Shown: positions 23,775-32,884 of the stretch, piece by piece
Layout: each line of letters begins with the position of its first letter
Position numbering within the stretch: position 1 is the first letter of the stretch
NCBI GenBank assembly: GCA_963701675.1
Contig: OY969623.1
Location: forward strand, 4,836,001 to 4,900,000
Origin: G963701675 sp963701675
GTDB taxonomy: Bacteria > Planctomycetota > Planctomycetia > Gemmatales > Gemmataceae
Reading direction: 5' to 3'
Length of the DNA stretch: 64,000 nucleotides
Made by a program: the position numbers and the translations under genes
The notes under the pieces: model-generated
Database searches by the model: none
Told to the model about the DNA's origin: nothing
The model's input: only the letters and a program-made list of their open reading frames with translations

Positions 23775-26318
23775 TCATCCCGCCATCGGCAATCCGCACA
23801 AGAGCCACGACAACGTCGCCTGATCCGCGGCATCCAACGGCAACCCGAGCCGATGCCGGGCGAACACGCGGGCCCAGCGGTGCGGGCCGACGGGGAGATA
23901 CTTATTGGCGATCTCCGCTTTACGTAGCGCGCCTTCGAGAACCGGTCGATCCGCTTTCCTCCGTCTCGCTTCGCTCAGCGCTTTACCGGCCAGGTTATCG
24001 CATTCGGTTTCAACCCAACCGGTGCCGCCGAGTTGCCACGCCTTTGCAAAATCCGTCTCCGTCTTGTCCAAGTCTCCCAGCTCCGCGAATAGCCGGCCCC
24101 GAGCCACGAACGGATGCGGATCGTTCGGTCGTTCACGGCAATCAAGATTGGCGGCGAAGAGTACGGCGTGGCGGTGCTTCTGTTGGAGACTCGCGGCATC
24201 CTCTTTCAAGTGCCACGCAAGCAAATCGTCGATGGGAACGGTGAACACATCGGGGTACACGCCTCGGAGCAACTCCCAGCCCGCGCGTGCACTCGCTTCA
24301 GACAGAGGAACAAACTGGCCCCTCATGATACGTTGGCAGGCGAAGAGCTCTGCCTGCCAAATGATAGGCTCTTTTGGGTGCGCATCCGAGGAGATGAGGT
24401 AGTAGCGGATGTATAAATTCGCCGCCTTTTCTAATGGGTCTCTGAATTCACATAACTCGACAAGGGAATCTGGTGATAACTGAAGTGACTGATTACTGAT
24501 AAGAGGAGGGTAGATTCCGGTCGAAAGGTACGGGGTTATTGGACGCGTTTGCATGAAGTTGTTGATCCGCCATGCCTCATTCTCTTCAAGCCGCTCTACC
24601 AAGAAGTTCCCCTGACTGCTTCGCCGCCAAAAGTCCTCGACATCCCATCCCTCAATGAGCTTTTCGAGGCTGCACCATTCTGCTTCCGAAATGGTCCCTT
24701 TGGCAATGTCTACATAATGGGCCTCCATCAAGTCGGTGTCCTTGTGGGTAAAGGCTAGTAACACCCGAAACGACCCATCTTTGGGCCGAGCAAAGGCATA
24801 GCGGACCAACGAGTCGAAATTCCATTTCTCGGGAACACGCGAGAACTCCAGCGGATAATTGACGAAGCCAACGAGCCCCTCCCCGAACTCTTGAAGTCGG
24901 AATCGAATGGCAAAACGTCGCCTTATTTCAAGTTCCTCCTCAGGATCCAAGTGTGGGCGTTTGAGCGGCTCTACATACCAAAGCGTTGCCAGATATGGTT
25001 CTCCAATTTCATCTTGTCTTTGTCCGAGCGAATAGGCAGCGTCGTTCAGCAAGAACAGGACCTGTTCCTGGTTTTGGTTAGCTTGATATGCGTACCACCC
25101 GCTCACAAGGATTCCGAGAAGCAGTGAAAGCATCACCGCCCCCACCAACGCCGCCACCACCGGCTCGCGTTTCGCCCAGCGCCTCGTGCGGCCCACAATG
25201 CCGATGCGGCGGGCTTGGATCGGTTCACCGTTCGTGAACCGTTGCAGGTCGTCGGCGAGGGCTTGGGCGGTAGGGTAGCGGTCTTCAGGGCGCTTGGCCA
25301 TCGCCTTCAGCACGACGGTTTCCAGGTCGCGCGGCACATGCGGGTCGAGTTGCCGCGGGCGGATCGGTTCGCGGGCGATGATCTGCTTCACCACGTCTTG
25401 CGGCGTGGGCCCATCGAAGGCGGGGCGGCGGGTGAGTAGCTCGTACAGCGTGGCGCCGAGGCTGTAGATGTCGGTGCGATGGTCGAGCGTTTTCAGCGCC
25501 AGCCCGGCCTGTTCGGGCGACATGTAACGCGGCGTGCCGATGATCTGGCCGGAATGCGTTAGTGCAACATCATCGTGCCGGCGGGCGAGGCCGAAGTCGG
25601 TGATCCAGACGACACCGCGGTCGTCGAGCAGGAGGTTCGAGGGTTTGATGTCGCGGTGAATGACGCCGCGCTCGTGGGCGTGGGCGAGCCCGCCGGCGGC
25701 TTGGATGCCGATGATAGCGACTTGCTTCATTCTCTGCGTAATCGGCGTAATCTGCGTTTGGGTTTTTTGAAACGCAGATTTCGCAGATTGCGCAGAAGAA
25801 GAAATGACCCGATCCAGACTTTGGCCGTCGATGTATTGCATCGCGTAGTACGGCGTGCCGCGCACCTGGCCGACATCGAACACCGGTACGATGTTCGTAT
25901 GGTGCAGCCCGGCGGCGGTTTTTGCCTCGCGCAGGAATCGTTCAAGTTGCTTGGCGGCTTGCGCACCGGCGATGGGTAAGACTTTCAACGCCACGTGTCG
26001 GTGCAGCGTCAGGTGCTCGGCTTCGTAGACGATACCCATCCCGCCGCGGGCGATTTCGCGGACGATGCGGTATTGGCCGAAGATTGTGCCGGGCGGCAGC
26101 GACGCGGCCGGATCATTGAGCCGATCGTCGATCGTGACGCCCGCGGGAACGGCAGCCAAGCCTTCGAGCAACATCAACGCCGGGAACAGCTCGCGGATGC
26201 GCTCCGCCAACTCCGGATGTTGTGAGGCGTAGGATTCGACGTCAGGCGTCTGACCGTTGCGTACCCTGGCAGTGAATTCTTCGGCCAGTTCGCCGAGGAT
26301 GACGGTGGGTTCGGGCAT
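23775..26318 (-). CDS. Planctomycete Ser/Thr protein kinase with TPR-like tail
   Basis: 847 aa from ATG 26318 (GGAGA 7 bases upstream). The kinase domain (about 82-360) has Gly loop ARGGMGIVY, Lys112 in VALK, catalytic HRD (221-223), DFG (241-243) and 'GTPRYMSPEQA'. One membrane helix (about 382-402) is followed by a 430-residue outer part, ending with helical repeats of TPR type ('ARGRLFAELGDLDKTETDFAKAW'). An N-terminal 'PDVESYASQHPELAERIRELFP' segment is shared by planctomycete kinases. Residues about 173-198 come from a CGCAGATT-type repeat. Downstream of an ECF sigma gene, a common pairing in this phylum. Confidence 0.93.
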   Translation of the reverse strand: MPEPTVILGELAEEFTARVRNGQTPDVESYASQHPELAERIRELFPALMLLEGLAAVPAGVTIDDRLNDPAASLPPGTIFGQYRIVREIARGGMGIVYEAEHLTLHRHVALKVLPIAGAQAAKQLERFLREAKTAAGLHHTNIVPVFDVGQVRGTPYYAMQYIDGQSLDRVISSSAQSAKSAFQKTQTQITPITQRMKQVAIIGIQAAGGLAHAHERGVIHRDIKPSNLLLDDRGVVWITDFGLARRHDDVALTHSGQIIGTPRYMSPEQAGLALKTLDHRTDIYSLGATLYELLTRRPAFDGPTPQDVVKQIIAREPIRPRQLDPHVPRDLETVVLKAMAKRPEDRYPTAQALADDLQRFTNGEPIQARRIGIVGRTRRWAKREPVVAALVGAVMLSLLLGILVSGWYAYQANQNQEQVLFLLNDAAYSLGQRQDEIGEPYLATLWYVEPLKRPHLDPEEELEIRRRFAIRFRLQEFGEGLVGFVNYPLEFSRVPEKWNFDSLVRYAFARPKDGSFRVLLAFTHKDTDLMEAHYVDIAKGTISEAEWCSLEKLIEGWDVEDFWRRSSQGNFLVERLEENEAWRINNFMQTRPITPYLSTGIYPPLISNQSLQLSPDSLVELCEFRDPLEKAANLYIRYYLISSDAHPKEPIIWQAELFACQRIMRGQFVPLSEASARAGWELLRGVYPDVFTVPIDDLLAWHLKEDAASLQQKHRHAVLFAANLDCRERPNDPHPFVARGRLFAELGDLDKTETDFAKAWQLGGTGWVETECDNLAGKALSEARRRKADRPVLEGALRKAEIANKYLPVGPHRWARVFARHRLGLPLDAADQATLSWLLCGLPMAG
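25731..25797. repeat. CGCAGATT-type repeat inside kinase gene
   Basis: Repeated words CGCAGATT(T/G) and reverse copies (AATCTGCG) form a 67-base inverted-repeat-like block in frame in the kinase gene, encoding 'SSSAQSAKSAFQKTQTQIT'. It lies between the regions equivalent to helices D and E, where related kinases have a variable insert. A second copy is at 26336-26402. Confidence 0.75.
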
Positions 26319-26335
26319 AGGTAAGTCTCCGAATT

Positions 26336-26402
26336 TCAAAACGCGGATTACGCAGATTTTCGCAGATTTCTCCGCGATAATCCGCGGAGTCTGCGTTTTG
26401 GT
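26336..26402. repeat. CGCAGATT-type repeat between sigma and kinase genes
   Basis: The gap between the ECF sigma stop and the kinase start is almost entirely made of this repeat (GCGGATTACGCAGATT, CGCAGATT, TCCGCGGAGTCTGCG). It can fold as a hairpin. It is the intergenic sister of the block inside the kinase gene at 25731-25797. Confidence 0.75.
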
Positions 26403-27001
26403 TTATTGAACAATCAACATCCCGCGCAACCGTTGCAACGCGCGAATGTAGCGCTTGTTCGCGGCGGCATGAGTGATGTTCAGTAGCTGCGCGATCTCGC
26501 GGTTCGTCAGTTGCTCAAAGTGGCGCATCAGGATGATCTCGCGTTCGTCTTCGTCCAACCGTTGCAACGCCACATGCAATCGTTCGGCGAGTTCTGCCGC
26601 GGCGACGGCCTGGCTGGGCGATGGTTGTTGTGCCAGCAACCCGTTCACAAACTGGGCGGACGAATCGATCGGCAGCGCCAGCCCTTCACGCCGGACATCG
26701 CGCTTGTCGGCAATGTGACGCCGGCGAGACATCAACAGTTGTTCGCCGGCGATCCAGCGCAGCCATAAGTAGAACGGCATATCCGGATCGGCAAGGAACG
26801 CCGGAAGTCGTTTGGCCACTTCCAGATACGCGTCTTGCAGAACGTCGGAAACGTCGATGCGCGGCGACATGCGTCCATCGATGCGCAGTTCCAGCGCTCG
26901 CCGAAGTTGTTCCCGATGGTGGTTGAACAACTCGGTTAGTGCGTCCTTTTGGCCTTCGCGCGCCGGGCCAGGAGTTCAAGTGTTTCGTCGTCGGTAGCCA
27001 C
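26403..27001 (-). CDS. ECF RNA polymerase sigma factor, frameshifted near start
   Basis: 199 aa if restored. GTG 27001 gives VATDDETLELLARR; one base is lost at about 26958 (GCGAAG; GCGGAAG would read RRAEGQKDALTELF), after which the frame is intact. Sigma-2 region: 'VSDVLQDAYLEVAKRLPAF' and 'MPFYLWLRWIAGEQLL'; sigma-4 region: 'DEDEREIILMRHFEQLTNREIAQLLNIT', a clear HTH. Belongs to the planctomycete ECF group that lies beside Ser/Thr kinases, probably acting with the kinase gene that follows. No anti-sigma factor adjoins. Confidence 0.88.
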
Positions 27002-27075
27002 CGCAATGCTCGGGTAAGGGCTCTATTCTTCTAACTGCCGGTTGCACGAATGTGGGACACTTTTCTGGAGATGTT

Positions 27076-28815
27076 TTACCGCGCGGCCTTAGCGCGGCGC
27101 GTCTCGAGGAACTTGGTGACCTCCGCCAAACTGCGTGTATTGAGCACGTCACCCTTTTCCAACCAGCCGCGGCGGGCTACGTCGATCCCAAAGCGGACGA
27201 GCGGAATCTCCCCCGTGCTGTGCGCGTCCGGGTTGATGACCAGCGTGACGCCGAGCGCCTTGGCTCGCTTCGCGTGGACCCAATCGATGTCCAAGCGATG
27301 CGGGTGAGCGTTGATTTCGATCAATGTTCCGTGTTCCAGCGCGGCTCTCAGGACGGCTTCCAGATCAACCTGGTAGCCATCCCGGCGTAACAACAAGCGG
27401 CCGGTCGCATGGCCGAGCATGGTGACGTGCGGGTTCGAAATGGCGCGGAGGATGCGGCGAGTTGTTTCCTCTTTGGTTTGACTGAAATGAGTGTGTACGC
27501 TTGCAACGACGTAATCGAACGACTTGAGAACAGCGTCGTCGAAATCCAATGTGCCGTCGGGCAGGATGTCGCACTCGGTCCCTTTGAAGAGCTTAATGCC
27601 TTTCGACTTCGCATTGAACGCGTCGATTTCGACGTGCTGCATCTTGACCCGTTGGGGGGTCAGTCCGTTGGCAACCGAGAGCGATTTGGAATGGTCGGCG
27701 ATCCCAAGGTATTGAAAGCCAAGGGTTTGCGCCGCAGACGCCATCGCCGCGATGGTGTCGGCGCCGTCGCTCCAGTTCGTGTGGCAATGAAACGTTCCGC
27801 GAAGATCGCTCAATTCGATCAACTTCGGCAAGCGGCGTTGGGCGGCCGCTTCGATCTCGCCGGTCATCTCACGAAGTTCGGGTGCAATGTAATCCAGCTC
27901 CAGCGCCTTGAAAATGTCCGCTTCGTTCTTGCAAGCGATTCGTTTCTTCGCCCCGGCCAGTTCGTACTCGTTTAGTTTCAAACCGTATTCTTGGGCGCAG
28001 CGCGAACGGCGATGTTGTGGTCCTTGCTGCCGGTGAAGTAGTGAAGAGCAAAGGCGAATTGATCGTCGGAAACGACGCGAAGATCGGCCTGCATCCGCTC
28101 GCCTTTGTCGCGCTGCACCAACACGCTGGCCTTGGTCTCGCCGCGCGCGACGACTTCAACGACACCGGGAAGTTTGATGAACTGGTCCATCACCGGACCG
28201 GGCTTGTCCGAGCTCACGAGGATGTCGATGTCGTTGATTGTGTCACGGCGGCGGCGCAGACTACCACAGATTTCGATGCGCTTGACTGACTTTTGCGTGC
28301 GCATCCCGTCGACCAACGCAAGGGCCACGGCTTCCGCATGGTCGATGCGCACTCGTTTTCCGACCTGGCTCAGAAACGTAAGGCCTTCTAGTATCTTTAG
28401 TTGCGTCTTTGCCCCAAAGCCTTTGAGTTGTGCGATCTTGTCCGCTTCACAGGCCGCGCGGAGCTTGTCCAGGCCGTCGATTCCGAGTTCATCGTAAAGC
28501 GCCGTCGCCTTCTTCGGCCCCATACCGGGGAGACGCATCATTTCCAACAAACCGCGGGGGGTCTTTGCGCGGAGGTCTTCGAAGAATTGGAGCCGGCCGG
28601 TTTCGACCAGCGTGGTGATCTTTTCTTTAAGCGTGGCCCCGACTCCCGGTATATCGGCGAGTCGGTTTTGTGCCACCACCTCGGCCAGGTCTTCGCTGAG
28701 TTGTCGAATCGTGCGCAGCGTTGTAGTAGGCACGGCAACGAAACGGATTCTCTCCTTCTATTTCAAGGAGGATACCAATCTCGTCGAGGACGTCGGCTAC
28801 TTGGGATTTGTCCAT
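27076..28815 (-). CDS. polX: DNA polymerase X, two frameshifts
   Basis: About 580 aa if restored, the normal length. It lies in three frames: 28815 to about 28712 (MDKSQVADVLDEIGILLEI...YYNAA), then 28712 to about 27996 (TIRQLSEDLAEVV to HNIAVRA), then to 27076. N-terminal helix-hairpin-helix and Pol beta-like domain ('GMGPKKATALYDELGI', 'EICGSLRRRRDTINDIDILVSS' with the metal Asp pair), C-terminal PHP domain with HCHTNWSDG and DHSKSL. Functions in gap filling and 3'-exonuclease repair. Two bases are missing at GCTGCGC and one at GCGCCC. A heptamer repeat abuts the start codon. Confidence 0.9.
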
Positions 28816-28817
28816 GG

Positions 28818-28902
28818 GAGGAGAATTCAGAAATCAGAATTCAGAATTCAGAATCAAACAGCATCTTATTCTGAATTCTGAATTCTGGATTCTGAATTCT
28901 CC
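28818..28902. repeat. Inverted pair of GAATTCA heptamer repeats
   Basis: Tandem AGAATTC words to about 28857, then a short spacer (AAACAGCATCTT) and tandem TTCTGAA words in reverse orientation. It can fold into a long A/T-rich hairpin. It fills the gap between the PolX and PseG-like genes, and no PolX ribosome binding site is visible because of it. Confidence 0.8.
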
Positions 28903-28907
28903 CTATG

Positions 28908-29981
28908 TCACGCCGCTTCTTGCATTCCGATGAGCCGCGACGGATGGAGCATGACTTCCAGTGCGGTGACAAGCCGGTCGGGGCCCCGGCCGTCGATGAG
29001 CTTTCGGCCACAGCGGGACATGGCCCGGCGTTCCGTGGGATCTGCGAGGAGATCTTGGACCGCCTCGCGAATCTGCGATGGGGATACGTCTGCGACCGAT
29101 CCCGGTACGTAGTTTGCTACACCTTCGTCCTCAAGTTTTCGCGCTGTGGGGTGGTGGCACTCGGACGCCCCGATGATGATCTGCGGAATGCCGACACACG
29201 CGAGTTCCAGCGACCACGAATCGCCGCGGCTGACGGCAAAATGACATCGGGCAATGCGCGTCGGAAACTCCGCGTGCTCGGTAGAAACCTCGACACGTTC
29301 CGAGTGAGCTTCTGCGAGGGCTTTCACTTCATCGAGGGCAGGGGAATCGGGCCGAACGACGAGATCGAGCTTATTCAGACGCGAACTGGACAGCAACATT
29401 TTCGTTATGGAGACTGTCGCGCCCTCGAAATCATCGTCGGCGGTGGCGATGAGGGCACGAAACGGCGTGAGTGGCTCCTGAGCCCGCACCTGACGTACAC
29501 GCCGGATATTCGGCCGCACCATGGCATAACGACGCCCCAACAACAACTGGGTGCCGGGTTGGAATTCATAGTCGTCCTTATCCATGCCCAGCAGCGGATT
29601 GATGATGAGCTGACTTGGAAAGCGATATGTCGCCAGGTGATCGATGGACACCACCAGAATGCCCGTTGAACACAGCTCGGCCAGGTAGTTTTCGTTGGCG
29701 CCGGCGGAATCGACGATGACCGCGGCCGGCTTGAGGCGACGGATTTCCTGAAGCGTTTCCGCCGCGTCTTCTTCTGTGCCCGCAGGGGAGTCCGCGTCCA
29801 GCCACTCATTTCCCGCGCGTTTGAGGCCTAGCCCGAAATGGGCGGGATCCAATTGGGATAGGAAATACGCATGCCGCCGCCTGCGCTGCAGAGCCGCCGC
29901 ATACACTAAACAGCGATTGAATCGCTCCCAACCGGTTCGTGGGGTGGCATCGACGCGGAAGAGAATGGGGTCTCGGGTCAT
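28908..29981 (-). CDS. PseG/SpsG-like sugar hydrolase or transferase
   Basis: 357 aa. A GT-B type fold like PseG (UDP-sugar hydrolase of pseudaminic acid synthesis) and SpsG. N-terminal 'ILFRVDATPRTGWERFNRCL' matches the PseG motif 'RxDaS..iG.GH..RCL', but with the catalytic His position changed (WERFNR instead of GHVMR). C-terminal 'HFAVSRGDSWSLELACVGIPQIII' matches the UDP-binding 'D..I...G.t..E....G.P.i.i'. No other pseudaminate genes lie nearby. Function is inferred and weak because of the missing His. Confidence 0.7.
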   Translation of the reverse strand: MTRDPILFRVDATPRTGWERFNRCLVYAAALQRRRRHAYFLSQLDPAHFGLGLKRAGNEWLDADSPAGTEEDAAETLQEIRRLKPAAVIVDSAGANENYLAELCSTGILVVSIDHLATYRFPSQLIINPLLGMDKDDYEFQPGTQLLLGRRYAMVRPNIRRVRQVRAQEPLTPFRALIATADDDFEGATVSITKMLLSSSRLNKLDLVVRPDSPALDEVKALAEAHSERVEVSTEHAEFPTRIARCHFAVSRGDSWSLELACVGIPQIIIGASECHHPTARKLEDEGVANYVPGSVADVSPSQIREAVQDLLADPTERRAMSRCGRKLIDGRGPDRLVTALEVMLHPSRLIGMQEAA

Positions 29982-30395
29982 GCTCTGTTCCTGAGGGGAA
30001 TTCGGGAACGGAGCGAGGCGCAGGTCGCGCTGCGGTAAGTGCGACGGCTAGACGATGTGGCGCATCAAACGAAGTGCGGGCGAGCGAGCCTCAATGCCTC
30101 TGCTCCGTGGGCCGTCCGTGGCCCAGTGTCGCTGGTTCCGAGCAGCGACGGCGGAATTCTAACCGAGCACTGCCGGAGAGAAAAAGGTCAATCAACACCC
30201 GGCCGTTGTTCAGTGCGCTTTCTGCAACATGGGTATGCGAGGCAGGTTGCGCACGCTGTTCCACGTGGAACGGTGCGCCGGTCGTTTGGCGCACGTCTCA
30301 AGCGCGCTTGCGGCCGCCGCGCAAGGACTGCTAGAATCACAGCTGTCGTGGGCGATGTGCGCCACCTACATAGTCGATTTAAGGATGAAATCCCC
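29982..30395. promoter_or_regulatory. Intergenic region carrying parS
   Basis: No gene is seen between the divergent PseG-like and ParB genes. The 16-base near-palindrome TGTTCCACGTGGAACG at 30259-30274 fits the bacterial parS consensus (TGTTTCACGTGAAACA) at 13 of 16 bases and is fully palindromic over GTTCCACGTGGAAC. Confidence 0.7.
30259..30274. promoter_or_regulatory. parS centromere-like site
   Basis: TGTTCCACGTGGAACG, 120 bases before the ParB start. ParB spreads from such sites to condense the origin region. A related half-site, TTCCACGTGG, occurs in the mfd coding sequence near 56006 but lacks the right arm. Confidence 0.7.
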
Positions 30396-31241
30396 ATGGA
30401 TAAGCGCCGGCTTGGACGCGGACTCGACGCTCTCCTCGGCACGCCTGATTTCGATTTCTTCCCGGCCACCGACCAAGTGCCGGTCGATCGCATCCAACAC
30501 AACCCTTACCAGCCTCGCCGGGCGTTCGATCAGGACGAACTGACCTCTCTGAGTGAAAGCATCCGTCACCACGGCATCCTCCAGCCCCTCGTCGTTCGAG
30601 CAGTGGGTGATCAGTATCAACTAATCGCGGGAGAGCGCCGACTTCGGGCTGCGCAAGCCATCGGCTTCACCGAGGTGCCCGTTCGCGTCGTGGATTTCAA
30701 CGATCAACAGGTGCTTGAAGCCGCCCTTGTCGAGAACATTCAACGGGCAGACTTGAACCCGATCGAAAAGGCCCACGGATTTCGCGACTACCTCGACCGG
30801 TTTCAGATGACGCAGGAGCAACTCGCGCAGCGACTCGGCCTAGACCGCACCACGATAAGCAACCTGGTGAACCTCTTGGAACTACCCACAGAAGTCCAAG
30901 ATGCGGTGCGGTTGGGACAAATATCACTCGGACACGCTAAAGTAATAAAGGGGATTCCCGACCGGGAGCGCCAAGTTGCCTTATGCCGGGAGGTCATGGC
31001 ATGCGGCCATTCGGTCCGCGCAACGGAGTTGCTCGCCAAAACACAGCGCACGGATTCGGATTCCAAGCAGACGAAGCCCGGCACACCGAAAACGAGGCAC
31101 ATTCAGGCGATCGAGACGGAGCTTCGCAAGAAACTGGCTGTGCGTGTCGAGATTAGGCTGCGGAATAAGGAAAGCGGCAAGATCGTTCTGGGCTTTGAGA
31201 ATAACGACGACTTCGAGCGATTGCTCGAGGTTCTACGGTGA
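30396..31241 (+). CDS. parB: Chromosome partitioning protein ParB
   Basis: 281 aa from ATG 30396 (MDKRRLGRGLDALL, the usual ParB start; AAGGATG upstream). N-terminal CTPase/ParB-like nuclease fold 'VPVDRIQHNPYQPRRAFD', GERRLRAAQ and ENIQRADLNPIEKA, then the HTH 'MTQEQLAQRLGLDRTTISNLVNLLEL', then a C-terminal dimer domain ending with 'NNDDFERLLEVL'. Binds parS and slides on DNA. No parA gene precedes it, which is unusual. The following gene starts close behind. Confidence 0.95.
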   Translation: MDKRRLGRGLDALLGTPDFDFFPATDQVPVDRIQHNPYQPRRAFDQDELTSLSESIRHHGILQPLVVRAVGDQYQLIAGERRLRAAQAIGFTEVPVRVVDFNDQQVLEAALVENIQRADLNPIEKAHGFRDYLDRFQMTQEQLAQRLGLDRTTISNLVNLLELPTEVQDAVRLGQISLGHAKVIKGIPDRERQVALCREVMACGHSVRATELLAKTQRTDSDSKQTKPGTPKTRHIQAIETELRKKLAVRVEIRLRNKESGKIVLGFENNDDFERLLEVLR

Positions 31242-31258
31242 CACTCGGAGACTACATC

Positions 31259-31993
31259 ATGCTGAAGTATCTAGTCGCGATCGCATTCATCCTGCCGCTC
31301 CTTACAGCGGCCGAGCAGCAACAACCACCCAAGCCGCAGCCAAACACAACCGTACCGATCATCATCCCGGTAGCGCCGCGAATTGATCGTGATACCACGC
31401 AACCGAGACCGAACGTCCCGGCGCAACGACCTGCGATTCAGGTGCCGAAGCCGAAAGTCAGCGGCGCCCGCCCGAACCCTCTCATTACTCCAAGCGCGAG
31501 GCAGCCGTGGGTGAGCGAGTCGTTGGATCTGTCCGGTTGGTCCAAGGTGGCCCCCGCCGATGCAGGCATTACTTTCTACATGCCGAAGGAACCTACCGAG
31601 CAAACACGTCGTGTAACTGTCGGAGATCGCGAACTTGAACTTCTGCAATATGTCCATTCCATGGGGGAGAACGGAGCGTATGTTGTCATGGTGTCGGGCC
31701 TTCCCGAAGGTCAGTCGGCGACTGCGGAGGCGATCATGAGGTCAGCCCGCGAGCGCGTGGTAGCGTCGGTGCGCGGACGGCTCTTGCGCGAAAACGCTGT
31801 TGAGGCTGGTGATGCCACCGGGACCGAGTTGGTCATCATGGCGCCGGACAGCACGGTCATCCGGCAACGGATGTTCGTAAATGATGGGCGATTTCTGCAG
31901 CTCATCGCCGCGGGGCCAGCCGATTTTGTGACGTCGTCGGACACGGACAAGTACTTTCGCGCGTTTCGAATGGAGACATCCGCGTCGAACTGA
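31259..31993 (+). CDS. Exported protein, unknown
   Basis: 244 aa from ATG 31259 (CGGAGA 7 bases upstream), 17 bases after parB. Signal peptide (about 1-18), a Pro-rich linker (residues 20-80 with repeated 'P.PK' and 'QRPAIQVPKPK'), then a compact alpha/beta domain with 'GITFYMPKEPTEQTRRV', 'YVVMVSGLPEG', 'GTELVIMAPDSTVIRQRMFVNDGRFLQLIA' and a final 'SDTDKYFRAFRM'. The last pattern resembles PsbP/DUF1795-type envelope proteins. Function unknown. Confidence 0.7.
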   Translation: MLKYLVAIAFILPLLTAAEQQQPPKPQPNTTVPIIIPVAPRIDRDTTQPRPNVPAQRPAIQVPKPKVSGARPNPLITPSARQPWVSESLDLSGWSKVAPADAGITFYMPKEPTEQTRRVTVGDRELELLQYVHSMGENGAYVVMVSGLPEGQSATAEAIMRSARERVVASVRGRLLRENAVEAGDATGTELVIMAPDSTVIRQRMFVNDGRFLQLIAAGPADFVTSSDTDKYFRAFRMETSASN

Positions 31994-32029
31994 TTGCCCA
32001 ACGATTGCCGGCTGATTATCCTAGCTCTG

Positions 32030-32095
32030 GGTGGCCGGGGCTGGAGTCTTCGGAAGCCCCGGAGCCGGGGCATCGAAGACTCTGCCCCGGCCACC
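32030..32095. repeat. GC-rich hairpin with GAGTCTTCG core
   Basis: Arms GGTGGCCGGGGC and GAGTCTTCG (32030-32052) pair with CGAAGACTC and GCCCCGGCCACC (32074-32095) with a one- to two-base bulge; CCCCGG/CCGGGG nest inside. It lies between the parB operon and the tRNA. The GAGTCTTCGGA core also lies in the hairpin at 59753-59838. Confidence 0.75.
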
Positions 32096-32111
32096 GAAGA
32101 ACATAAATGAT

Positions 32112-32186
32112 CGGGGCGTGGCGCAGTTTGGCTAGCGCGCCTGGTTTGGGACCAGGAGGTCATGGGTTCGAATCCCATCGCCCCGA
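32112..32186 (+). tRNA. tRNA-Pro (anticodon TGG)
   Basis: 75 bases. Acceptor arms CGGGGCG and CGCCCCG, D-arm around GGCTAGC, anticodon stem CCTGG/CCAGG with loop TTTGGGA (anticodon TGG at 32147-32149), T-loop TTCGAAT and discriminator A32186. CCA is not encoded. Confidence 0.95.
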
Positions 32187-32266
32187 CTCTTCCCCTCAAC
32201 GAGCACGCCGACGCTTTTCTCGTTGTGGGGACAAGAGTTACGTCACCCAAGTGGCAGGTCAGCGCA

Positions 32267-32884
32267 ATGAATCTGGCTAAGCTGCAAGAAACCAAGTCAA
32301 CGATTCGGTTCAGTGCCAAGTTGTTTCGGCCTACGGCAACCGAAAAGGTTGGATCGTCTACCCTTCTCGATCTGCCCAAGAACGCGAGTGCGAAGCTCCC
32401 GTCACGAGACATGACGATGGTTGAGGGAACGATCAACGGCTTCCCTTTTCGAGCCGGCCTCGAACCAAACGGCAATGGAAGCCACTGGCTCAGGGTGAAC
32501 AAAGCCCTGCAAGATGCTGCAGGCGCAGACGTTGGAGACACGGCGACGGTGGAGATTACGCGTGTCGGCGAAGAACCGGAGTGCAGGGTGCCCATGGATC
32601 TCCGCAAAGCCCTTGAAGCCGCCCCGCCGGCGCAGGCCGTGTGGGCCCAGATCACACCCATGGCCCGCCGCGACTGGGTTCTCTCGATAATCTCTGTCAA
32701 GCAAGACGAGACGCGCCGGCGCCGGATCGAGATTACTTGCGACAAGCTTGCATCGGGCATGCGCCGGCCTTGTTGTTTCCCGGGCATCAACTGGCGCAGG
32801 AAAGATTCTGCCGTCACCTCAGACGAAACTTGGCTTCCGTTGCCGAAATCCAAGAGTCGTTCGTCGGCGACATCGACAAAGTAG
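32267..32884 (+). CDS. DUF1905/YdeI-like bacteriocin-resistance protein
   Basis: 205 aa from ATG 32267. N-terminal DUF1905 domain (about 10-90: 'FSAKLFRPTATEKVGSSTLL', 'VEGTINGFPFRAGLEPNG' and 'GSHWLRVNKALQDAAGADVGDT'), then the YdeI/OmpD-associated domain (about 105-165: 'PMDLRKALEAAPPAQAVWAQITPMARRDWVLSII' and 'ETRRRRIE'), a pattern of proteins tied to resistance to cationic peptides in other bacteria. The ribosome binding site is weak. The end (KSKSRSSATSTK) is basic and unstructured. Confidence 0.85.
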   Translation: MNLAKLQETKSTIRFSAKLFRPTATEKVGSSTLLDLPKNASAKLPSRDMTMVEGTINGFPFRAGLEPNGNGSHWLRVNKALQDAAGADVGDTATVEITRVGEEPECRVPMDLRKALEAAPPAQAVWAQITPMARRDWVLSIISVKQDETRRRRIEITCDKLASGMRRPCCFPGINWRRKDSAVTSDETWLPLPKSKSRSSATSTK

